A stretch of DNA of 64,000 bases from Pictodentalium vernedei. Lineage: Eukaryota; Mollusca; Scaphopoda; Dentaliida; Dentaliidae. The DNA lies in NCBI GenBank assembly GCA_031216915.1, contig CM062296.1, positions 796,521,608 to 796,585,607 on the forward strand, written 5' to 3'. Below are positions 40,839 to 50,889 of this stretch, piece after piece; position 1 is the stretch's first letter; every line of letters starts with the position of its first letter. The notes beneath the pieces were generated by a model. It saw only the letters and a list, made by a program, of their open reading frames with translations, made no database searches and was not told where the DNA came from. The position numbers and the translations under genes were made by a program.

Positions 40839-42900
40839 TTTTTAGCTCAACGTTGACGTAGGCAAATTTGAGGTTATGTCAAGGCTCATCATCTGTCTGT
40901 CAACAATTCAATACGGTTCGGGCTAGAGGCCGTATTTATGAACCGATCTTTACGAAACTTCTTGGGTACCTTTGTTATCACCATGGGACGAGAACAAGTG
41001 TTTTGGGGTGAGGTCCGAAATTCAAGATGGCTGCCGGCAGCCATTTTGTACTGAAATCAGTTTTTAGCTCACCTACATCTGTAAGATATGGTGTGGTATT
41101 GTCATGACCTCGGGTGTCGGCGACGGCGTCCAGCGTGTCCAATATTGTAAGATTTAATGTTAAGGTTAATTTCTCAATGATCAGTGGGCTCAGGCTTTTG
41201 ATATTGCATATGTAGGTTGTAGGGGACTATCAGAACAGTATTTAACTCTGATACTACGCCTTTTTTCCAAATTTCACCTAAAATTTTCTGCCAAAGTTGT
41301 TGTAAGAATTTGCGTTAAAGTCAGCTTTTGTGCAGATTGTGCTGCTTTAACTTCTCATTACTGTTGATTTTCATATTTCAATAACAACTGTAGATATTAA
41401 CCCTACTGTATGCAGAAATTTAACGTAAATTTTCTTTTTTTTCAGTCAAAATTTTCATGTTTTTCTCGGACTTAGTAAATTTTAAGTTGTAAAACTTTGT
41501 AAACTTTGTGTTTAGGTGAGGTGTGTTTCTATGTGTCTTTCCAGGCGATTAATATTCTACACTTGGGTTACTGAACTCCATTGCAGTAATATTTAACCCT
41601 CATTACATGCATATTTGAGGAATTTGAGGCTGATTTTCTGTCAAAACTTGTTGTAAGAATTAGCGTTTAGGTGTTGTAAGAATTTGTGTTAAAGTCAGCT
41701 TTTGTGCAGATTGTGGTGCCTTCACCTCTCATTACTGTTTATTTTCTCATTTCAATAACAACTGTAGGTATTAACCCTACTGTATGCAGAAATTTAACTG
41801 ATTTCTTTTCTTTTTTTCAGTCACAATGTTCACATTTTTCTCTGACTTACTCAATTTTAAGTTCTAAAAGTTTGTGTTAAGGTGAGGTGTAAAGGTGAGT
41901 TCTGTTTCAATGTGTCTTTCCAGGCAATTGATATTGTACGCATGGGTTACTAAACTACATTGCGGTAACATTGCGCCCTTATTACATGCATATTTGAGGA
42001 ATTTGAGGGGGATTTTGGGGACTTATATTCACTTTCTTTAAATTTGATGCCTAGTTAATGATTTATATTAACTAAATATTAGGCATGTTACATTGGAACA
42101 ACATTATCAAGCGCAAATGTAGGTGAGCGTTGGGATGTAACATCCCTCTTGTTTGGACTTATATTTACTTTCTTTAAAAAAAATTTTTTTTAACTTTTTT
42201 TTTTTATTTAATACTTTCTCATACTTGTTACTAGTAACATTAAGGCTCATTTTAGTTGTTGATGTGATGTATTTTTGTTGGGACTTATAGTCACTTTCTT
42301 GAACGAATGTTTTTCCGCAACTCCTCTTTATCCAATGAATGTACTTCAATTACAATTTCAGTGATGTATTAAAGCCTTTCCTAATTCTTATTTATGATTT
42401 AATATCTGGCCTCACGATTCATATTCTTAATCATAAACATTTCTAAAAGAAAAAAATGCTTTTATATCCAATGATTCTATGTTGAATTGATATATAATAA
42501 ATGCAGAAATATAGACTTTCCAAAGCCATCACATAAACCACATTAATCATTTGATGCCTGGTTAATGATTTATATTAACTACATATTAGGCATGTTACAT
42601 TGGAACGACATTATCAAGCGTGAATGTAGGTGAGCGTTGGGATGTAACATCCCTCTTGTTTGTACAGAACTTCTGTATGAAAGTCCTGATTTGAATCTAA
42701 CTGTCACCCACTTTTACAATATTTTACCTGTACATTTGTTACAGGCTACGGTCAGTATTTATGTACAGACCTTTACAACACTTTACATGTACCTTTGTTA
42801 TCAGGTCATTACCAAGATGTGTGTCATTGCTGTGTCACATACCATACATGTACATGTCTTACACAAGTTGAGCTACAGTGCCACTGACACTTTCATTCAT
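40839..42900 (+). mobile_element. Helentron-like family 3 element containing family 1 element
   Basis: Family 3 begins with TTTTTAGCTCAACGTTGACG (about 40839), is interrupted at about 41063, resumes at about 42658 with GTACAGAACTTCTGTATGAAAG (as at 22620) and ends AAGTTGAGCTACAGTGCCA plus hairpin near 42862-42897. This gives a nested arrangement with the later arrival in the middle. Confidence 0.55.
41063..42657 (+). mobile_element. Helentron-like family 1 element with internal 3'-end duplication
   Basis: The 5' end TTTTTAGCTCACCTACATC and 3' end GTAGGTGAGCGTTGGGATG plus CATCCCTCTTGTTT (about 42627-42657) match the element at 1411-3516. A second copy of only the last ~110 bp of the family (about 42044-42152) sits inside, flanked by a 24-bp near-exact duplication beginning GGACTTATATT. 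Interior repeats with 'gtaagaatttgcgtt' are as in the 1411 element. Confidence 0.6.
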
Positions 42901-43494
42901 CTGATAGAAGTCAAATGTTACCACCTTTTCAGGTGAATGGGCTCATTCTCCTGAAATTTAACAGGGTAATTTGCACTATCAGCAGGACAGAATAGGGCTA
43001 CACATCACCCCAATATGTATGGTTAGTTACCCCTCCTCCTCCCCCCGCACAAGTCAAACAAGATATCAGTTTTGTCTTGCATGGCACAGGGGGTATCGTG
43101 CTCGAGTAGTGAAAGGTTAAATCAGCAAATTTTTCCAGCATCATGTTAATTTAGTATCCCCTCTTTGTCCCCACTTATTTATTTGCACACAAGGCCAAAA
43201 GTGAGAATTAAGATGAACAAGACAGAACATTGTCCATGTTTCTCTCATCAAAGTAATCTTGCATTTGGCTTATTTTCATGTGCTAGATGTTGTTTCTGAT
43301 CACGTAGCTCATCCAATTATCTCAAGACAATACCTAGCTAATAATTATCAGAATGTTCTTCAAAATCAAATTTGGAAAAAAATCCTGAATAGTTCTTATT
43401 GAAATGTTTTGATACAATATGGTACTACAATTGCAAGAAATTCCAAGTCACTTGTCCAAGAAGTGTAATAATTCCTGAAACAAATTACTTGGAC
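42901..43494. other. Intergenic or intronic sequence, no feature recognised
   Basis: Nothing with a clear terminus, ORF or RNA signature was seen. Confidence 0.4.
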
Positions 43495-43727
43495 TTAACT
43501 GGAAGCCCGTATTTGGGTTTTATTCTGAAGTGCTGGCTCCACAACTTAAAGGCTTCATATTCTGTGGATGTGTTTCATACTATCTTTGAAGTGGTATTAT
43601 TTTATCTGTTAGGATTTGCCTTGTCACAATTTATGGGAGAGTGCCTACTCCCCCATGAATTGTGACAAGGCAAAGATGTACAAAGAAATACTGAGGACCA
43701 AAAATAATTTAGCACCCTACCAGTTAA
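43495..43727. mobile_element. TTAA MITE with hairpin, inverted orientation
   Basis: TTAACTGGAAGCCCG...CCCTACCAGTTAA bounds 233 bp. The hairpin (43616-43674) shares its core with 3555-3620 and 35997-36062 but carries GTCACAATT/AATTGTGAC instead of GTTACAATT/AATTGTAAC. Confidence 0.7.
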
Positions 43728-45121
43728 CTGATTTGCAAACCCACCCAGGATATTCTCACAAAAAGCTGTATATTAAATCTCATCTAGGCATAAACTCCTT
43801 GGATATAAACCCACACCGGACAAACTCCTACCTCCAAATATGTAGAGTAGGACAACCCCCCACCCTCATCCATTGGGATTTTGTTGACTTGTCATAGGGA
43901 AATTTGTTGGGTTTTGTTTTTGTTTTGATTTGTTTGTTTTGTTTTTTGTTTTTTTTGTTTTGTTTTTTTGGGGGGTGGTGGGTGGGGGGAAGAATGGATG
44001 GATGTGTTTACACATCTCTTCATTTAAAATATGAGGCCCTATAAAAACCCTGAATATATTTAAATGAATTTGGGGAGACCATGCTTACCATGATGTCATA
44101 TATCAAATATGAAGGCAGGCATTTGTTTTACTGGGTTAATAGAAGATATCTACCTATATTGATTGAGTCCAAAAAGTGAAATTCCCCTCCAACCCCTGCC
44201 ATGGCAACCCCAGGAAGTGAAGCACTGATTGTTTACTGTGGTAAACATACTCTGTTTTATAGGTAAAATAAGGCCCAGTCATCAATGCTTGGGATGGAAG
44301 TCTTCTAAAATGCACAACTGGAATATAAACAATTGGCTGAACCTTACTTCATCTTCTTCGGCAACTTCCATCTGCTCCCATCCTGTCTGTGGAACAAGCA
44401 AGTTTTGAGAAAAACATTTGCACCTCACCCCATCCACACTCGTGAGTGAGCATTTTCCAACAGCCACCTGTGAATTTTCAACTGCTGGAGATTTTGCCTG
44501 GAATTCACCTCTGTCCTTGATAATTATGTGTTGTCATAATGCATGGCTTTACTGGCATTGAAACAAAACTTCCTGATGTATGATCTAATTCTGAGACATT
44601 GGAAGTAAGTACTTGTTTATTATTTCACAAATATCATCCATATAAATGGATAAATGGATAAAATTAAAAAGTGAGATGTTGACCCATTTAAAGTGGCACA
44701 ATTTGGTCTTTTAGGGGCCAAAAGTTTCAGACGAAACATTCCGAGGCCAAAACATCCCAGAACCCAACAAGCTACCAGTATTATTACCTTGTTTCCTAAC
44801 TGTTCTCAACTTGATTATAGAAAGGAGAAACAAGGTGTTTCCTGACTTGAGGTTATTCCTGTCCTCTGGAGACATCAGGCTCCTATAAAACTGCATTTTG
44901 GTTGACTGCTGCAACACTTAAACTATTATACACACACAAACATCATCACATTGCACAGGAAGCATTTTGAAATAGGGATGGGTGTAGGGGCACTGCCATA
45001 GAAGGGCACCCACACACTGATATATATCAGTGATGGCCCATACAACTCAGCATTGTTGGGAATACAGTACACAAAGCTAGGTTTGAAAAACAACGCACCT
45101 CTACATTTAGAAAATGCAGAT
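43728..45121. repeat. Low-complexity tract and SINE-like fragment
   Basis: 43905-43995 is a G/T-only tract (TTTTGTTTTGT units ending in GGGGGGTGGTGGGTGGGGGG). 44195-44350 matches 27045-27200 ('gtttactgtggtaaac', 'atcaatgcttggg'). 44712-44765 has GGCCAAAAC-type units like those at 27547. No gene recognised. Confidence 0.5.
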
Positions 45122-46215
45122 ATTTTTACACTATAACCCAATGGCCCAGACAAGCTGGCTCTTAACTCAAAGTTGTTAAGGGCCAAACATAAATTTTGAA
45201 CCCTGCAATCCCCAAAAAGTCCCAAAGTCAGAACCAATTGAAATGCTATCAGATGCAAAGCTAGATCTTCATACGAAGAAAAAACGATACAGCGGATAGA
45301 AGGTGCAAGACTAAACAACCTAACACCCCTAGGGTGAAGACGTAACCCTGGGGAAAAAAATTCAATACAAAATAGCCAAAAAGCTTAAGAGTTTAACACA
45401 AACAGTTCATGGAAGGATAGGGAAGGAATACTTTACAAACAGTGGAATAATCATTATCAGAAATGATGACGTCAGGCATATGTACCGAAATTGGGAAACA
45501 TAAAATAATTTTATAAATATTATAAAGTTATAGCCCTAAATGTCCAAAAACACCGTTAAACACTTCCTTCATCCAATAACAGCCTTGTATCCACCAATTC
45601 TTGCATTGATTTGTGTCTGGCATCCTCAAAAAGGGAGATTTAAAAGCACAAATGTCAGCTCATTGTTAGTGACTTTAGGGCCAAACAAAGAATGATGTTG
45701 GCGCCAATTCCGGTCACTTCCTGACGTCTGCGCATGCACGGAGAGTAAATGTATGTATACTTACCAATGGCCCAGACGGGAAGGGCCCTCCCATGAGTAG
45801 GCACTCATACCTCTCCACTGAATTATTATGTAGAACTCTCTTTTACCAAAAATGGTGTTGGCCCAAATTCCGGTCACTTCCTGATGTCTGCTCATGCACA
45901 GAGGGTAAATGTATGGAGGACCAGTTAGGACTTCTAATTTTCGGTTTTGCATGCAAATTTTGGGGATTGAGGGGCAAAATTTGTGTTTGGCCCTAGATAT
46001 TTTAGAGTCAGCACCAGCTATGTCTGGGTCATTGGTAAGTATAAAAATATACAAATTACTATAAATTTATAATTTTTCAGTTTTGCAAGCAAATTTTGGG
46101 GACTGTAGGGTTTTAAATTGGTGTTTGGCCCTTAATAACTTTGAGTTAGGCACCAGCTAGTCTGAGCCATTGGTAAGTATAAAAATATATAAATTACTTT
46201 AAATTTATAATTTTT
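45122..46215. mobile_element. Rearranged DIRS termini
   Basis: A degraded left-type end (ATTTTTACACTATAACCC, 45122) is followed by inverted leader sequence (about 45280-45680) leading to a terminal repeat near 45735. At about 45756 a right-type end module runs to about 46072 (GTAAGTATAAAAATATAC...). Another degraded right end follows to about 46215. All lack ORFs. The CTGCGCATGCACGG segment near 45729 is a decayed NRF-1-like palindrome. Confidence 0.6.
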
Positions 46216-46714
46216 TGCTCCATCTGAATACATGTATAACCAATTTCTCAACCTGACCGAAACCTTGCTTCTCAACTCTTAGCCCACTGAGTATTTTTAA
46301 GATATTTTTTCACCAAATCTAGTCATGGCTGCTATTAAGCAGCCATGACTAGATTTGATGCAAAATTCATTTAAATTTAACTCTAAAAATCATTGTTGAA
46401 AAAATTGATTCAGTTGACAGTTTGGAAATTCGACTAAAAATGCCCAAATTATACATATTTCAGTGGCAAGGGAAATCCTGTTCTAGGGAGGAATATCTGC
46501 CAGCAGGCATGCAAGGAGTTAAATATGGAGCTAAAATTGTGCTGCATATTTTTTGCAAGAGCCTTTCATGTTTACGGGATCCATTTCAATTCTGCATTTT
46601 GATTATGTACTAATATGTGCTTAAATGGGCATATTTTCAGTACTTTGTGTTACAACCCCTGTTGACAGTGGATTAAACCACTATTCATCAATTGTGTATT
46701 TGTATTTAAGTTGT
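46216..46714. other. Sequence with one hairpin
   Basis: TCTAGTCATGGCTGCTATTA and its complement form a hairpin at about 46316-46360. The flanks resemble those of the hairpin at about 38955 (CACCAAATCTAGTC / CATCAAATCTAGTC). Otherwise nothing recognised. Confidence 0.45.
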
Positions 46715-48015
46715 TTTTATACACCCGTTTGAAAAAAAAATGGTTGTATTACATAACAAGTCTGTCTGTTCATCCATGTGTCCATCGGTCTGTCTGTTAA
46801 CATTTTATTATACCCCACGCAACGAAGTTGCAGGGGTATAATGTTTTTGACTGGTCCGTCCGTCCGTCAGTCCGTCAGTCAGTCCTACTTGTTTTCCAGA
46901 CTTTTTTTCTACACGCTTCCAGATATTGAGCTGATTTTTGGTATGTGAGTCTAACATGGTGGCCTACAGATCAACTTTGCATTTTTTTCTGCTCCACTAA
47001 TTTTTACCGAAATTACGGCCCTTGGACTCTGAAAAATTCATCAAAATTACAGTTTTCCAGACTTTTTTTCTACACGCTTCCAGATATTGAGCTGATTTTT
47101 TGGTATGTTAGTCTAACATGGTGGCCTACAGATCAAGTTTGCATTTTGTTCTGCTCCACTGATTTTTACCGAAATTACGGCCCTTGAACTTTGAAAAGTT
47201 CATCAAAATTACAGTTTTCCGGACTTTTTTTCTACACGCTTCCAGATATTGAGCTGGTTTTGGGTATGTTAGTCTAACATGGTGGCCTACAGATCAAGTT
47301 TGCATTTTGTTCCGCTCCACTGATTTTTACCGAAATTACGGCCCTTGAACTTTGAAAAGTTCATCAAAATTACAGTTTTGCAGACTTTTTTCCTACACGC
47401 TTCCAGATATTGAGTTGATTTTTGGTATGTTAGTCTAACATGGTGGCCTACAGAACAAGTTTGCGTTTTGTTCCACTCCACTGATTTTTACCGAAATTAC
47501 GACCCTTGGACTCTGAAAAATGCATTAAAATTACAGTTTTCCGGACTTTTTTTCTACACGCTTCCAGATATTGAGCTGATGTTTGGTATGTTAGTCTGAC
47601 ATGGTGGCCTACAGATCAAGTTTGCATTTTGTTCCGCTCCACTGATTTTTACTGAAATTACAGCCCTTGAACTTTGAAAAGTTCATCAAAATTACAGTTT
47701 TCCGGACTTTTTTCCTACACGCTTCCAGATATTGAGCTGATTTTTGATATGTTAGTCTAACATGGTGGCCTACAGAACAAGTTTGGGTTTTGTTCCGCTC
47801 CACTGATTTTTACCAAAATTACGGCCCCATAGACTTTGAAAAGTTCATCAAAATTACAGTTTTCCAGGCTTTTTCTCTGCTTGAATTCTTTCAATACCGT
47901 TGAAACTACAGAACACTGTTTTCTGCAGTATTCCTAGAATCTATGTTTATTTTTAAAAAATGATTAGAGCTTGAAATATCGGGGCGCGTGGGGTATGTGA
48001 GCGTGCTCACTAAGG
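46715..48015 (+). mobile_element. Helentron-like element, family 4 (ATTATACCCCACGC type), within a second 5' end
   Basis: ATTATACCCCACGCAACG (46807) is mirrored near the 3' end by GCGCGTGGGGTAT (47984-47996), followed by a TGAGCGTGCTCA stem and CTAAGG. The preceding TATACACCCGTTTG (46715-46730) is another family's 5' end. 46859-46885 repeats GTCCGTCA. The body is a tandem array. Confidence 0.6.
46895..47880 (+). repeat. Tandem array, ~161-bp monomer, six units
   Basis: Anchor 'ctacacgcttcc' occurs at 46919, 47070, 47232, 47393, 47554 and 47715: spacings 151, then 162, 161, 161, 161. Units share 'tctaacatggtggcctacag' and 'gaaattacggcccttg'. Confidence 0.9.
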
Positions 48016-48851
48016 TTCTATATTTGTTTTCGACCGGTAACACCTATTTGGATTATTTGATCTCAACCAAAGTTGGTATGTGTAATACCCAGCTAGTAAT
48101 ACAGGCCACGTTTAAATATGGGTTCCGTTCAATTATTTTTACATAAGTTACAGCCCTTTTTTGACTTAGAATTCTGTCTATTAACATTTTTGGTTGCTGC
48201 AGAATAATGGAGTAGTCTGAAATACACAAGAGTGTGCAGTGCAAAATATAATGTGCCATTAGCGAGGTTGGTGGTGAAATCATGAAATGAACTGATCAAA
48301 CTGAAAAAATATTGAGACTACAGTATGTGGAGGGGGGATTAGATCCATCATTTTCAAGTGCGTGATCACACCAGGTCAGAGTCGCCTGCCTAAAGTCAAA
48401 ATTTGGCAGATGATAAATGTCTGCCTGACCATGAGTTCTGAGGAACATTAATTCTATCAAAGGCACCTCATAATTGGCTGTATCAAATGATAATCACTGC
48501 AGATAGAAGGAGTCAACAAAGCACAATTTGTGCCATATGTAGTGTGTTGTCGTGGTCATCCACAGTCACTTTTCTGATCGGAGCTATAGGTCTGCAGAAT
48601 TCCATTCTTGAAATTACAATTTACAGGGTATTTTTTGTTTGTTTCACATCGCTGATTGCAGAGCAAGATCTCCCACGTGTGATCCAATCATCAAAATTTT
48701 ATATCCATGGTGCAATTCAATGATTTTTTTCTGATTTTTCATGCTCTCATTCAATATTCCAACTCAAAAGCGATAAAACTACAGATTAGCACCGTAACAA
48801 TATCCCAAATATCATCGTTGGTTGTGCATAACAATAAATTGAAACTACCAT
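48016..48851. other. Sequence without recognised feature
   Basis: No coding or repeat boundary identified. The DIRS copy A begins at 48852 after AAACTACCAT. Confidence 0.4.
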
Positions 48852-50889
48852 ATTTTTATACTGTACCAATGACCCAGACATAGCTGGTGCTAACTCTTAA
48901 AATATAGGGCCAAACACAAATTTTGCCCCCCAATCCCCAAAATTTGCATCTAAAACCAAAGAAAACATGTCCTGAATGGCCCTCCACACTTCACCTCTAC
49001 TGCGCATGCGCAGTGTCAAGGACGTTCCGAAATTGGCGCCATTATTCATTCTTAGTTTGGCCCTTCATCAGTTAACATCTGACTGATCTTTGTGCTTGTA
49101 AATCTCAGTTTAAATGATGCCAGACACATAAATATTAGTGAAATGGTGATTCTAAGGAGGATATAGAAGGAGGAGAGGAAAAATGTGTGACAGAATATTA
49201 TCAGGGCTGTAACTTAAAATTTTTTAATGAAATTATGTTAAGTTACCTATTTTCGAGGCAGCAGCCATTTTGTTGTCATTCTTGTTATTTTTCAGTGTTT
49301 TCCTCTCTCCCTTTCCTTTAAGTCCCCTCTTGCTATTCTCCCATGCTTTTGGCATAGTTTCTGTAATTATTATTACTAAAATTTCTTGGGAGTTTTAGCT
49401 GAATAACAGAATGAATTCTGTTCTTTTCCCCATGTTTACGTCTTCACCTATGGGTGGTTAGGCATTGTGTTCTGCATCTACCATCTGATGTTCTGCAGTT
49501 TCTTCCCTGGAAGTCTCTGTTTTGCATCAGATAGTGTATTTTTGGTAACTGATTTCGGGCCTGGGTGCCTGGAGTCTTATTTTAGTGTTTTACACTCATT
49601 GTTTACATTTACAACAGCCCTCTGTGTGAGGGGGGGATTTCTTAAAAATAATATCTTTATGTTAATTTAATCATAACTAGATATATTATTATTGTTCGTA
49701 AGTGTTGCATAAATTGTTTAAAATATTTTTAAATTTTTTGTCCACACTTAGGCTTGGGATCCATTGGGGCTCAACGTTACTTTTCAGAAACTTGGGCTGT
49801 TCTGAAAAAATATATTTTTATACTGTACCAATGACCCAGACATAGCTGGTGCTAACTCTTAAAATATAGGGCCAAACACAAATTTTGCCCCCCAATCCCC
49901 AAAATTTGCATCTAAAACTAAAGAAAACATGTCCTGAAAGGCCCTCCACACTTCGCCCCTACTGCGCATGCGCAGTGTCAAGGACGTTCCGAAATTGGCG
50001 CCATTTATCATTCTAAGTTTGGCCCTTCATCAGTTAACATCTGACTGATCTTTGTGCTTTTAAATCTCAGTTTAAATGATGCCAGACACATAAATATTAG
50101 TGAAATGGTGATTCTAAGGAGGATAGAAAAGGAGGAGAGGAAAAGAATGTGTGACAGAATATTATCAGGGCTGTAACTTAAAATTTTTTAATGAAATTAT
50201 GTTAAGTTACCTATTTTCAAGGCAGCAGCCATTTTGTTGTCATTCTGATTATTTAGTTACACTGTTTTTTCAAGTGTTTTTCCTCTCTCCCTGTCCTTTA
50301 AGTTCCCCCTTGCTATTCTCCCATGCTTTGGCATAGTTTCTGTAATTATTATTACTAAAATTTCTTGGGAGTTTTAGCTGAATAACAGAATGAATTCTGT
50401 TCTTTCCCCATGTTTACGTCTTCACCTACGGGTGGTTAGGCGTTGTGTTCTGCATCTACCATCTGATGTTCTGCAGTTTCTTCCCTGGAAGCCTCTGTTT
50501 TGCATCAGATGGTGTATTTTTGGTAACTGATTTCGGGCCTGGGTGCCTGGAGTCTTATTTTAGTGTTTTTACACTCATTGTTTACATTTACAACAGCCCT
50601 CTGTGTGAGGGGGGGATTTCTAAATAATAATATCTTTATGTTATTTTAATCATAACTAGATACATTATTATTGTTCGTAAGTGTTGAATAAATTGTTTAA
50701 AATATTTTTAAAATTTTTGTCCACACTTAGGCTTGGGATCCATTGGGGCTCAACGTTACTTTTCAGAAACTTGGGCTGTTCTGAAAAAATTTTTTTTTTC
50801 AAAATATTTTGATTTCAATTATTTTTTCTATATTAATGGATCATATTATTATTATGTATTTTGATTGCCAGGGGTTAGTGCGAGTACCA

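Noticed and set aside
48487-48723. 78-codon open frame with hydrophobic stretches
   Set aside because: No splice context, domain or repeat relationship supports it; length is within chance for this composition.
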